A stretch of DNA of 64,000 nt from an uncultured Collinsella sp. (GTDB lineage: Bacteria > Actinomycetota > Coriobacteriia > Coriobacteriales > Coriobacteriaceae), in NCBI GenBank assembly GCA_958408685.1, contig CATYLC010000011.1, forward strand, positions 1 to 64,000, written 5' to 3'. The first letter of the stretch is position 1, and each line of letters starts with the position of its first letter. Below are positions 7,961 through 16,860 of this stretch, piece after piece. The position numbers and the translations under genes are program-made. The notes under the pieces were generated by a model that saw only the letters and a list, made by a program, of their open reading frames with translations, did no database searches and was not told the origin of the DNA.

Positions 7961-10900
7961 CTAGGCCCGCGGTACGATCGGGCGGTTAACTTTGGCTAGC
8001 ATATCAGAAGCGCACGAATCGAGCGCCCAACTCCGGAAAGCCGAGAACTCCATGCGCGAGCGCAAGCCCTCCAAATAGCGAATTGACCTGCTCAATTGCA
8101 CGCGGCCGGGGTTTTCGGCCATCGCGATGCGACGGGTGTCGTCAAACCCCGAAACGCGACAGAAACCAAGCTCTTCGAAGATTCCCAGGCCACTTTCCAC
8201 CGAGCGCTCGTCGACCGGCGTGCGAGCATCGATGGCAAGGCACATCTGCGCGATGTCGATATCGCTCGCGCTAAAGGAATCGTCCCCAGTCTTGCCGCGG
8301 TTGGAGCGCCACATGGTCTGCAACGCGCGATAGAGCGTGACGAGCTCGTCGCGCTCGGGCGCGTAGCAGTCGAGCAGGCGCTCGTTAATGCGAGCGTCAC
8401 GCGACGAATAGAGCAGGTGAATCACGGCAGGTTGGCCGTCGCGACCGGCGCGTCCGCTCATCTGGTTGAACTCGATGGCGCCAAACGGCATGTGGTAGAG
8501 CACGACATGGCGGATATCGGGCAGGTTGACGCCCTCACCAAAGGCAGAGGTCGAAACGATGCAGCTGAGGCTTCCGTCACGAAACGCCTCCTCTACGCGA
8601 TGGCGGTCGGCGCGCGTAAGGCCTGCGTTATAGAACGCGATGCGGGTCGCGCAATCGGGTACCCGTTTGCGCAGCGTCTTAGCAAGCGCCACGGACTGGT
8701 CGCGCGAGTTGACGTAGATGACAGTCTTCTCCCCCGTCGCCACGATTGACACCAGGCGGTTTTCGCGGCTCGCAAGATCGCGATCGTCCTCGAGCTGCAA
8801 GTTCTCGCGCACCGTCTCGTCGACCACCGTACGGGTAATCGGTAGCACGCGGGCGAGCTCCGCAACGACCGGAGCCGTTGCGGTGGCAGTCGTGGCCAGA
8901 ACGACCGGGTCGCCCAAGGCCTTGAGGATATCGGGCATGTCGAGATAGGCGCTGCGGTCGCCGCCCTTGGCAAGACCGGCATGATGCGCCTCATCGATAA
9001 CGACAAAACCGATGCGCCCCGAACGCGCAAAGCGGTCGCGGTGAATGGACAGGAACTCGGGCGTCGTGAGCACGATGCCGGTGCGGCCCGAAGCCAAGCC
9101 GGCAAACACGTCATCGCGCGCTGCCTCCACGGTCTCGCCGGTCAGCACGCCGACGCCAATGCCAAGCGCGGCCATCGTCGACGAGAGGTGATAGGCCTGG
9201 TCGGCAACGAGCGCGCGCAGCGGATAGACAAAGATGCTCGCACGCCCGCGAAGGACCGCCTCGCGCGCGGCATGCACATGGAAGATAAGAGACTTGCCGC
9301 GCCCCGTTCCCATAACGGCCAGAACACTTTGGTGATCGGCCAGGGCATCGAGCGCCTCGGCCTGCGCGCGGTGCGGCTGGTTCGAGCCGATAAAGCTATG
9401 GATAAGCGAGCGCGTCAGCTCGGTATAGGAAAGCTGGGCGAGCGTTTGGCGCTTGCGGGACTCCAGACGAAGACCGGCGTCCGCAGGCTCCACGCCGCGG
9501 CGAAGCTCACATGCCGGGTCGTCAACGCTGGGCGCCGTGGTATCGCGGACCAAGACATCCTTGATCATAAGCTTGGGCTTTACACGTCCCTGCCAATGCT
9601 CGGCCACGGCCTCGAACACCAAGTCGACGGCGCTATCGCAATTGATGAGCTTATCGATCTGCGGCACGCGGAACATAATGGCCGGCACACTCGCGGCGCC
9701 ATCGGTCGCCACGAAGCGCATGTGCTCGCCAGTTTTGCCCACCACGGCGCGATCGCACATTGTCACGCCCTCGGCCGCCAACAGCGGCACCTTGTTGCCC
9801 TGGCCAAACGGCTCAAGACGGGAGATCTGCTCGATAGTCTCGATATTTAGCTCGGAGAGGTCAACGGTGGCGGCAACCTCGTCAGTGTCCTCAAAGTCCT
9901 CGGCGGGAAGCTCCGATAGCACGGCGGAAAGGCGACGACGGAACTCGTCGAGCTTGGACGCCTCGATGGTCACGCCCACCGCACCGGCATGCCCGCCGCG
10001 ACGAATCAGCAGATCGGAGCAACGCTCGACGGCGTCGAACAGGTTGACCTTGCCCACCGAGCGACCCGAACCGCGAGCAATACCGTCTTCGATCGAGAAC
10101 AGCAGCGCCGGCACGTGATAACGGTTGGTCAGGCGGCTTGCCACGATGCCCTTGACGCCCTCGTGCCAGCCCTCGCCACCCACGACGATTGCGCGCCCAC
10201 CGTCATAAGTCTCCTCGACTTTCGCCATGGCATCGCGCGTAAGCTCGGCCTCGATCTCGCGGCGTTGGCGATTGATTTCCTCGAGCTCGGCTGCCAGTGC
10301 ACTTGCTTCAAGAGGATCACGGGCAAGCAGCAGGTCGAGCGCCAGCTTGGGATCAGCCATGCGGCCGGCAGCGTTCAGACGAGGGATGAGCGAAAACGAC
10401 AGGCCGTCGGCCGTAATGGTAGAAAGGTCGGCCTTGGCAAGTGCGGCAAGCGCGATATAGCCGGGACGGGCCGTCACGCGCATCTGCTGGATGCCCTCGG
10501 CGACCAGTGCGCGATTCTCGGGCGTGAGCGGCATCATGTCGGACACGGTGCCCAGCGCCGCAACCTCGATCAGCGAACGCCAATACGACGGTTTGCCCAG
10601 ACGCTCGCCCAGGACCTGCACCAGCTTGAGTGCCACGCCGGCACCGGCAAGCTCGCGCGAGGGACCCTCGTCCTCGAGTTTAGGGTCGGTCAGGGGCACG
10701 CCCTGCGGTACCTGGTCGGAGGGTTCGTGGTGGTCCGTGACCACCAATTCGATCCCCAGGCTCTCCAGATAGGAGACTTCTTCCTTGGCGGCAATGCCGT
10801 TATCGACGGTCACGATCAGCTGGGGGCGAGCGAGCTCGTTAACGCGGTCGAGCGCCGCTCGCGAAAGACCGTAGCCCTCGTCAAAGCGATGCGGAATAAA

Positions 10901-11248
10901 CGGCGTGACATCGGCGCCAAACGTGCGCAGCGCCTCGGTCAACAGGCAGGTCGACGTAATGCCGTCAACGTCAAAATCGCCAAAGACCGCGATGCGCTCG
11001 TGGCTGCGAATAGCACGCTCGACGCGGTCGGCGACGACCGACATGCCCGGGATAATGAGTGGGTCGGCCCAGTCGCGATCGAGCGAAGGCGTCAAAAACA
11101 GCTGGCCTTCTTCGATGGATGTAATGCCGTGCGCAACCATAATGCGCGCCACCAGCCCGGGTATGCCCAGGCCAGCCGAAAGCTCCTTTTCGAGCTCGGG
11201 GTTTTGCTGAGCGACCGCCCAGCGATGCGTCGTCTTAAGCGATGACAT
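7961..11248 (-). CDS. recJ: RecJ exonuclease fused to a RecQ-like helicase
   Basis: The 1095-residue protein joins two activities. Residues 1 to about 570 are RecJ, a 5'-3' single-strand DNA exonuclease: DFDVDG (Asp91, 93, 95), the DHH motif (172-174), the DHHA1 segment GGEGWHEGVKGIVASRL and the following OB-like region. From about residue 620 a superfamily 2 helicase follows: Walker A MGTGRGKS, the DEAH box VIDEAHHAG, TTATAT, and motif VI QMSGRAGRDG. RecQ and RecJ normally act together on stalled forks, so the fusion would couple unwinding to degradation. RecQ zinc and HRDC domains are not obvious. An in-frame GTG at 11293 is an alternative start; neither has a strong ribosome-binding site. 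relA lies just downstream. Confidence 0.93.
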   Translation of the reverse strand: MSSLKTTHRWAVAQQNPELEKELSAGLGIPGLVARIMVAHGITSIEEGQLFLTPSLDRDWADPLIIPGMSVVADRVERAIRSHERIAVFGDFDVDGITSTCLLTEALRTFGADVTPFIPHRFDEGYGLSRAALDRVNELARPQLIVTVDNGIAAKEEVSYLESLGIELVVTDHHEPSDQVPQGVPLTDPKLEDEGPSRELAGAGVALKLVQVLGERLGKPSYWRSLIEVAALGTVSDMMPLTPENRALVAEGIQQMRVTARPGYIALAALAKADLSTITADGLSFSLIPRLNAAGRMADPKLALDLLLARDPLEASALAAELEEINRQRREIEAELTRDAMAKVEETYDGGRAIVVGGEGWHEGVKGIVASRLTNRYHVPALLFSIEDGIARGSGRSVGKVNLFDAVERCSDLLIRRGGHAGAVGVTIEASKLDEFRRRLSAVLSELPAEDFEDTDEVAATVDLSELNIETIEQISRLEPFGQGNKVPLLAAEGVTMCDRAVVGKTGEHMRFVATDGAASVPAIMFRVPQIDKLINCDSAVDLVFEAVAEHWQGRVKPKLMIKDVLVRDTTAPSVDDPACELRRGVEPADAGLRLESRKRQTLAQLSYTELTRSLIHSFIGSNQPHRAQAEALDALADHQSVLAVMGTGRGKSLIFHVHAAREAVLRGRASIFVYPLRALVADQAYHLSSTMAALGIGVGVLTGETVEAARDDVFAGLASGRTGIVLTTPEFLSIHRDRFARSGRIGFVVIDEAHHAGLAKGGDRSAYLDMPDILKALGDPVVLATTATATAPVVAELARVLPITRTVVDETVRENLQLEDDRDLASRENRLVSIVATGEKTVIYVNSRDQSVALAKTLRKRVPDCATRIAFYNAGLTRADRHRVEEAFRDGSLSCIVSTSAFGEGVNLPDIRHVVLYHMPFGAIEFNQMSGRAGRDGQPAVIHLLYSSRDARINERLLDCYAPERDELVTLYRALQTMWRSNRGKTGDDSFSASDIDIAQMCLAIDARTPVDERSVESGLGIFEELGFCRVSGFDDTRRIAMAENPGRVQLSRSIRYLEGLRSRMEFSAFRSWALDSCASDMLAKVNRPIVPRA

Positions 11249-11523
11249 AGGCACCCACCCCCGATAGGGGCAGGTCGCCGCGATACCTCTCACGGTTCAT
11301 AGCGATGAGTCCTCTGTGTATGCCCGCTTCGGCAGGCAGATCTGTTGAACGGATTTATTATACCGTGCAGCGCGGACGCACAACGTCCAGCACGCCGTGG
11401 TTTCGATAAACGAGGGCGGTAATAGCCTCGAAATAATCGAGCGTTTCAGCCACACGGACGCGTGCGAGCGTCTAGCATATCCATTCAAAGCGGATTCACG
11501 AGCAAAGGGAGTCACAAGAGCAT

Positions 11524-12522
11524 ATGAAGCAATGGGTTGGACTGGGCAAATTTCTCGCGGGGCATATGCAGGTCATCGTTCCGATTTGCGTGGCGCTCGG
11601 CGTGCTCTTTCCTCAGCAGATTGGCGTACTCAAGCCCATCGTTCCCACCCTGTTTGCCTTTATGACGTTCCAAGGCGCGCTCAGCAACACCTTCCACCAG
11701 GTAGCTGAGGTGTTCCGCCGTCCCCTGCATCTGATTTTGGCGTTATTTGTCTCGGCTGTGATCATCCCCATCGCGGCGTATGCCATGGGCTCACTGTTCT
11801 TTGGCTCCAACCCCAACCTTGTCTGCGGCATCGTGCTCGAGTACAGCGTACCCGTGGCAGTCACTGCCTTTATGTGGATTAGCATGTTCGGCGGCAACGG
11901 CCCGCTCGCGCTCACCATCATCCTGACGTCCTCGGTTATATCGCCCGTAACGATTCCGCTCACGCTCAAGCTCCTGTTGGGCGCCACCGTCGCAATCGAT
12001 GTGCCGAGCATGATGCAGGACATGGCCTTTATGATTGCCATCCCCGCCCTGCTCGGCATCGTAATCAACGAACTCACGCGCGGATGGGGACACGAGAAAC
12101 TCTCCCCCGCGCTCTCGCCCGCCTGCAAATTTATGATGATGGGCGTCATCGCGTCCAACTCCACCGCCATGAGCGAGTACGTGCTGCACATGAACGCAGT
12201 GCGCCTGGAAGTCGCCCTCTTTATTCTGGTGTTCGCCATCAGCGGTTTTGTCGTGGGCATTCTGATCGCCCGCGCATTGCACCTGCCGTATAACGAGACG
12301 ACCACCATGTGCTTTACCTGCGGCATGCGCAATATCTCTTCGGGCGCCGTCATCGCCACACAGTATTTTCCCGGCGAAGTCGTGTTCCCCGTCATGTGCG
12401 GAACGCTGTTTCAGCAGGTGCTCGCCTCGCTTATCGGGCATCTCTTTGAGCATCTGACCGGCGAGGAGCGCGCCGCCCAGCGCAAGCGGGTCGAGGCCGG
12501 CCGCGACGCCATGGTACGCTAG
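11524..12522 (+). CDS. Bile acid:sodium symporter family (BASS) transporter
   Basis: The 332-residue protein is almost entirely hydrophobic, with about nine to ten membrane segments. Features match the BASS family: an early IVPTLFAFMTFQGAL helix, VLEYSVPVAVTAFMW, and the late CFTCGMRNISSGAVIA motif, which resembles the sodium-site GMRN/QN motif. The family takes up organic anions such as bile acids, pantoate or pyruvate with sodium. The substrate cannot be assigned; in a gut organism bile acids are possible but unproven. It is a single gene transcribed away from the recJ fusion, with a 230-base divergent region between. Confidence 0.8.
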   Translation: MKQWVGLGKFLAGHMQVIVPICVALGVLFPQQIGVLKPIVPTLFAFMTFQGALSNTFHQVAEVFRRPLHLILALFVSAVIIPIAAYAMGSLFFGSNPNLVCGIVLEYSVPVAVTAFMWISMFGGNGPLALTIILTSSVISPVTIPLTLKLLLGATVAIDVPSMMQDMAFMIAIPALLGIVINELTRGWGHEKLSPALSPACKFMMMGVIASNSTAMSEYVLHMNAVRLEVALFILVFAISGFVVGILIARALHLPYNETTTMCFTCGMRNISSGAVIATQYFPGEVVFPVMCGTLFQQVLASLIGHLFEHLTGEERAAQRKRVEAGRDAMVR

Positions 12523-12552
12523 GCAGCACGCTTTTCGCAGGCGCTCGCCTTA

Positions 12553-13350
12553 CTACGCGAGCGTTTCCAGATGCGCATGCAGACGTTCCGCGTCGATATC
12601 AAGCGTGGTCTCGGCATTGACCTGGGCCAGACGATAACCCACAAAGTAGGGCGATACCACCCAACGTGGCAGCGCCTTGGCAATGGTCCGGCCGTCCATG
12701 TGGTAGAAGAACAAGTTGTACGACTCCGCGCGACCGCCGTGGTGCTCGTGCAGGATATAGCGCAGGGCCACCTGAATCGCATCGGCAAACAGGTCCGCTT
12801 CGGCTTTGTCGCGGGCGTCGTCGCTGGCGGCGATTCCCTGTGGAGCCGAGACGTTGGCCTCAAAGAACCCCATGATCGGTTCGGTTGAGATGTTGACCGA
12901 GATTCTCCCCTGTTGCCAGACATTGATGCCTTCGAAATTGGCGGAAGTCAGCGAAGCATAGCCGTCTTCCTGCTCCAAACCCACAATCTGCATGTGTGGA
13001 TGGACGAGGCTGCCGCCCGAAAGCGGGCCTTTGTTCTTGTACATGAGCACACTGCGGTACTGTTGGGAATCGATCATCTGCTGCCAACAGCCCAGGGCAA
13101 ACCGCATCACATGGTGGAGTTCATCCGGCTCATAGGTCACCAGGTCGGCATCGTGATCGGCCGACTCGATCAGCACGGTTTGACGGGTGGCGCGCAGGGT
13201 CTTGAACTTATTCTCGAGCCAAATGCAATCGCCATCACGGCGAATGATGTCGGTGAGCCCTTCTGTATCGCAAAAGGGACACGCGGTGCCGGGGCGGCGG
13301 TTGTCGTCGGGCTTACCGTTCGCCTGCTGAACGTCAAATACCAGCGCCAC
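12553..13350 (-). CDS. GalT/HIT-like protein of the DUF4931 type
   Basis: This 265-residue protein resembles galactose-1-phosphate uridylyltransferase. It has a CPFC pair (Cys24, Cys27) and SGGSLVHPHMQ, where His117-Pro-His119-x-Gln121 is the histidine nucleotidyl-transfer motif of the HIT/GalT superfamily. In GalT the second histidine of this motif forms the UMP-enzyme intermediate. Overall it fits the DUF4931 family, whose reaction is not established. The gene lies three bases downstream of cutC and is probably cotranscribed. A nucleotidyl-transferase or hydrolase role is an inference. Confidence 0.75.
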   Translation of the reverse strand: MALVFDVQQANGKPDDNRRPGTACPFCDTEGLTDIIRRDGDCIWLENKFKTLRATRQTVLIESADHDADLVTYEPDELHHVMRFALGCWQQMIDSQQYRSVLMYKNKGPLSGGSLVHPHMQIVGLEQEDGYASLTSANFEGINVWQQGRISVNISTEPIMGFFEANVSAPQGIAASDDARDKAEADLFADAIQVALRYILHEHHGGRAESYNLFFYHMDGRTIAKALPRWVVSPYFVGYRLAQVNAETTLDIDAERLHAHLETLA

Positions 13351-13353
13351 GGG

Positions 13354-14031
13354 TTATACCTCCAGCGGCACGATCTTGGTGCCATGGAGCTCGGAGACGC
13401 CTAGCGCCGCCGCGACCGCATCGCGATTTGCCGTAGTGATGCCGCCGCCGGGAAGGATGGTCAAACGATCACCCGCATACTCGATTAAACGAGCCAGGTA
13501 ATCGAAATTATCCTCGATCGACGTACCGGCAGCGCCGCCATGCGTGAGGATGCGCGTAACGCCGCAGTCGGCAAGTGTATCAATCGCATCGAGCTGAGCC
13601 TCGGGCGAGAGCTGGTCAAACGCCATGTGGAAGGTGATGTCGATGGGCTCACGCTTGCATTCCTCAGTCGCGCAGCCCGCGGCCATCACGAGGGCGCCCA
13701 ACGTAAGCTCGTCGAGCGCCCATCCGCCAGCGCAGGGCTTGCAGCAGCCAAAGACCAAGCCGTCAACGCCGGCGCTTACGGCAAGGCCCAGGTCCATCTC
13801 CATCATACGCAGCTCGTCCTGGTTGTAGTGAAAGTCGCCGCCACGCGGGCGAATCATGCACATCACCCGTGCATCGTGCTCGTGGGCATAGTTGGTCGTA
13901 GCGCTGATAACGCCGGCCGAAGGCGTGGTACCACCAACGGCAAGGTTGTCGCACAGCTCGATACGCCTTGCACCGGCATCGATAGCCGCCGGCACCCGCT
14001 CAAAGTTCTCGGCACAAAACTCGTACACCAT
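13354..14031 (-). CDS. cutC: CutC family protein
   Basis: The 225-residue TIM-barrel protein carries the family signature segments: N-terminal ARRIELCDNLAVGGTTPS, IRPRGGDFHY, EMDLGLAVSAGVDGLVFGCC, ITFHMAFDQ, ILTHGGA and ILPGGGI. CutC was linked to copper tolerance in E. coli and Enterococcus, but its enzymatic role is unresolved. I chose ATG 14031, preceded by a G-rich site, over the in-frame start at 14088, which would extend the protein by an unrelated stretch next to a repeat. It forms a pair with the downstream GalT-like gene. Confidence 0.88.
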   Translation of the reverse strand: MVYEFCAENFERVPAAIDAGARRIELCDNLAVGGTTPSAGVISATTNYAHEHDARVMCMIRPRGGDFHYNQDELRMMEMDLGLAVSAGVDGLVFGCCKPCAGGWALDELTLGALVMAAGCATEECKREPIDITFHMAFDQLSPEAQLDAIDTLADCGVTRILTHGGAAGTSIEDNFDYLARLIEYAGDRLTILPGGGITTANRDAVAAALGVSELHGTKIVPLEV

Positions 14032-14089
14032 AGATAGACCCCCAAAGACAGCAGATGTTTTCCGACGGGCATTGTCACACATCCCCATG

Positions 14090-14158
14090 AAGTTGCGGTG
14101 GAATAGGGACTGTTTTGGCCTCTGAGACTCCCATTTAGTCCCTATTCCACCGCAACTT
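14090..14158. repeat. Palindromic element with perfect 22-bp arms
   Basis: AAGTTGCGGTGGAATAGGGA continues by two bases to form a 22-bp arm (14090-14111). Its exact reverse complement is at 14137-14158, with a 25-base spacer between. It sits between the cutC start and the liv operon terminator and has no coding content. The long perfect arms point to a palindromic repeat family or small non-autonomous element, not an ordinary terminator. Confidence 0.75.
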
Positions 14159-14163
14159 AAAAA

Positions 14164-14197
14164 GGGGGCGCTGACCGGGTTGGTCAGCGCCCCCTTT
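14164..14197 (-). terminator. Terminator of the liv operon
   Basis: Perfect 13-bp arms GGGGGCGCTGACC/GGTCAGCGCCCCC enclose a 5-base loop, with A-run and T-run on either side. It lies 11 bases after the livF stop and can act in both directions. Confidence 0.85.
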
Positions 14198-14207
14198 GTT
14201 GAATGGA

Positions 14208-14921
14208 TTAACCACCCAGGTAGGCTTTACGCACGTTATCGTCGTGCAGTAGCTCTTGGCCGGTGCCGGTCATGGTGATCTTGCCGGTCTCGAGCACGTA
14301 ACCGCGCGTAGCAATCGAAAGCGCCATCTGCGCGTTTTGCTCGACCAGAAGTACCGTGGTACCGGCCTTGTGCAGGTCCTCGACAATCTGGAAGATCTGT
14401 TCGATCAGAATCGGTGCCAGACCCATGGAAGGTTCGTCGAGCATAAGCAGTTTGGGGTTACTCATAAGGGCGCGCCCCATAACGAGCATCTGCTGCTCGC
14501 CGCCCGAAAGGGTGCCGGCGACCTGGCGACGACGTTCCTTCAGGCGCGGGAACTGCTCGTAGACGCGCTCCAGGCCCGGAGCCACCGTGGACTTGGGCTG
14601 CGTATAGGCACCCATCTCCAGGTTCTCCTCGACCGTCATCTGCAAAAAGGCGCGACGACCCTCGGGAACCTGAGCCAGGCCCTTACCAACCAGCTTATCA
14701 GCGGGCGTATGAGTAATGTCCTCGCCCATAAACTTGATGGAACCGGTCTTGGAACGCAGCAGGCCCGAGACGGTCTTGAGCGTTGTGGACTTGCCGGCGC
14801 CGTTAGCGCCAATCAAGGCCACGATCTCGCCCTCGTTAACGTTAAAGGAGATGTCCTTAATGGCGTGGATGGCGCCGTACCAGACGTTGATGTTGTAGAC
14901 GGAAAGCATCGGCTCTGCCAT
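14208..14921 (-). CDS. livF: Branched-chain amino acid ABC transporter ATP-binding protein LivF
   Basis: LivF is one of two ATPases that drive the Liv high-affinity importer. The 237-residue protein has Walker A GANGAGKST, signature LSGGEQQMLVMGRAL, Walker B LLMLDEPSMGL and the switch histidine segment replaced by VLLVEQNAQMAL, which is characteristic of LivF. It is the last gene of livK-livH-livM-livG-livF and follows livG without a gap. A strong terminator follows. Confidence 0.95.
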   Translation of the reverse strand: MAEPMLSVYNINVWYGAIHAIKDISFNVNEGEIVALIGANGAGKSTTLKTVSGLLRSKTGSIKFMGEDITHTPADKLVGKGLAQVPEGRRAFLQMTVEENLEMGAYTQPKSTVAPGLERVYEQFPRLKERRRQVAGTLSGGEQQMLVMGRALMSNPKLLMLDEPSMGLAPILIEQIFQIVEDLHKAGTTVLLVEQNAQMALSIATRGYVLETGKITMTGTGQELLHDDNVRKAYLGG

Positions 14922-15782
14922 TTAGTTCTCCCCCTTATCCTGCTTGCCCAGATATGCCTCAATAACAGCGTCGTTGTTCTGGATTTCCTCTGCCGTGCCC
15001 TTGGCGATGACCTTACCAAAGTTGAGCACGCAGATGCCCTCGCAGATGTTCATAACGAGCGACATATCATGCTCGATAAGCATGATGGCAATGCCAAAGG
15101 TGTCGCGAATCTTGACGATGTTCTCCATGAGCTCCGCGGTCTCGGACGGGTTCATGCCGGCGGCAGGCTCGTCGAGCAGCAGTAGCTTGGGGTTGGTGGC
15201 AAGCGCGCGGACGATCTCCAGACGACGCTGAGCGCCGTAAGGCAGCGATCCGGCCTGCTCGTTTGCCAGATGCTCCATATCAAAGATGGACAGCAGCTCC
15301 ATGGCGCGCTCGTGAGCAGCCTTCTCGTGCTTCCAATACGTCGGCAGGCGCAGCACGCCCTCAAAGCCGGAGTAACGCTCCTGGTTATGCAGGCCAACCT
15401 TGACGTTATCCTCCACCGTCATGGTGTTGAATAGGCGAATGTTCTGGAAGGTACGGGCAATACCCATGCGGTTGACCTGGTAGACCGACTTGCCCGAGGT
15501 GTCCTCGCCGTCGAGCAGGATGGTGCCATGCGTGGGCTGGTACACCTTGGTGAGCAGGTTGAAGACCGTGGTCTTGCCGGCGCCGTTGGGACCGATCAGA
15601 CCGGCGATCTCGGTCTTGCCGATAGTCAGGCTAAAGTCGTCGACTGCCTTAAGGCCACCGAACTCAATGCCCAGGTGGATGCACTCGAGTGCAGGGCGCT
15701 CGCCCAGGTCACGATCGGGAACGATGGCGCCAGAAGGATACGGGACCATCTTGCCCTTCTTGAACTCAAATTTACTGGGCAT
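14922..15782 (-). CDS. livG: Branched-chain amino acid ABC transporter ATP-binding protein LivG
   Basis: This is the second Liv ATPase, with Walker A GPNGAGKTT, the LivG-type signature LPYGAQRRLEIVRAL, Walker B LLLLDEPAAGMNP and IMLIEHDMSLVM. An N-terminal extension of about 35 residues precedes the ATPase core. The ATG at 15782 has a GGAGG site eight bases upstream and overlaps the end of livM by 11 bases, which suggests translational coupling. A longer form starting at 15809 is less likely. Confidence 0.94.
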   Translation of the reverse strand: MPSKFEFKKGKMVPYPSGAIVPDRDLGERPALECIHLGIEFGGLKAVDDFSLTIGKTEIAGLIGPNGAGKTTVFNLLTKVYQPTHGTILLDGEDTSGKSVYQVNRMGIARTFQNIRLFNTMTVEDNVKVGLHNQERYSGFEGVLRLPTYWKHEKAAHERAMELLSIFDMEHLANEQAGSLPYGAQRRLEIVRALATNPKLLLLDEPAAGMNPSETAELMENIVKIRDTFGIAIMLIEHDMSLVMNICEGICVLNFGKVIAKGTAEEIQNNDAVIEAYLGKQDKGEN

Positions 15783-16851
15783 CGGCTGCCACCTCCTTCT
15801 TGGAAGCAAAGCGGTCCTTGACGCGACCGAAGAACGCCTTGAGCTGCGGGTTGTTGGTAAAAATCATGACCAGGATCAGCACGATGGCGTAGATGAGCAT
15901 GCGGTAGTCCGAGAACTGACGGAGCAGCTCGGGAAGCACCGTGAGCAGCGCCGCCGCGATGACGGAGCCGCGCATATTGCCCAGACCGCCCAGGACCACG
16001 AACACCAGGATGAGAATGGACGTGTTGAAGTCGAACTTGGTGGCGGAGAGCTGCGAGAAGTTACCGCCGAAGAGGGCTCCGGCAGCACCGGCGAGGGCAG
16101 CGGAAACCACGAAGGCGATCATGCGGTACTCGGTGACGGAGATGCCTACGGACTCGGCTGCAATCTTGTTATCGCGCACGGCCATAATGGCACGGCCGGT
16201 ACGGCTGCGAACCAGGTTGAGCACGATCACGAGTGCGGCCATGACCAGGATGGCACCGGCGAGGAAGGTCGAGTACGTCGACACGCCCGAGGCGCCCTGG
16301 GCGCCCTTGATGATGGCGGTGCCGTCCTCGAGCAGGTGCAGGTCGTCGATCGTAGAGTTGCCCGTGATGTTAAAGATCACGTGCAGGCCGCGGGAGTCGA
16401 CGCCCACAATGAGGCAGGTGACGATCTCTTTGATGATCTCGCCAAAAGCCAGGGTCACGATAGCCAGATAGTCGCCGCTCAGGCGCAGGACCGGGATGCC
16501 AATCAAGAAGCCCAGGATAGCGGCAGCGATGGCGCCGACCACGATGCTGATGACAAGACGTATTGGATCGGAGGGAACGGCGCTCTCGAGGGCGACCGCG
16601 GTAACGATGCCCGTATAGGCACCGACGCTCATAAAGCCCGCGTGGCCCAGCGACAAGTCGCCCGCGATGCCGACGACGAGGTTGAGGGAAATGGCCATGA
16701 CGATATAGGCCGTGATGGGAACCAGCTGACCGGCGATCATGCGCGGAATCATGTGGTTAGACTGCATAAAGAACACGATGGCGAAGGCCACGATGCACAT
16801 GGCGTACGTGACAAAGTCGTGACGCGTCTGCTTGTCTTTAAGAAACTTCAT
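15772..16851 (-). CDS. livM: Branched-chain amino acid ABC transporter permease LivM
   Basis: The protein of about 359 residues has roughly nine hydrophobic segments and the LivM markers SLNLVVGIAGDLSLGHAGFMSVGAYTG, RLSGDYLAIVTLAFGEI and the EAA-like loop GRAIMAVRDNKIAAESVGI. It forms the membrane channel with LivH. The start may be ATG at 16851 (AGGTGAG upstream) or GTG at 16860, directly after the livH stop. Its 3' end overlaps livG. Confidence 0.94.
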   Translation of the reverse strand: MKFLKDKQTRHDFVTYAMCIVAFAIVFFMQSNHMIPRMIAGQLVPITAYIVMAISLNLVVGIAGDLSLGHAGFMSVGAYTGIVTAVALESAVPSDPIRLVISIVVGAIAAAILGFLIGIPVLRLSGDYLAIVTLAFGEIIKEIVTCLIVGVDSRGLHVIFNITGNSTIDDLHLLEDGTAIIKGAQGASGVSTYSTFLAGAILVMAALVIVLNLVRSRTGRAIMAVRDNKIAAESVGISVTEYRMIAFVVSAALAGAAGALFGGNFSQLSATKFDFNTSILILVFVVLGGLGNMRGSVIAAALLTVLPELLRQFSDYRMLIYAIVLILVMIFTNNPQLKAFFGRVKDRFASKKEVAADAQ

Positions 16852-16860
16852 AACGCTCAC

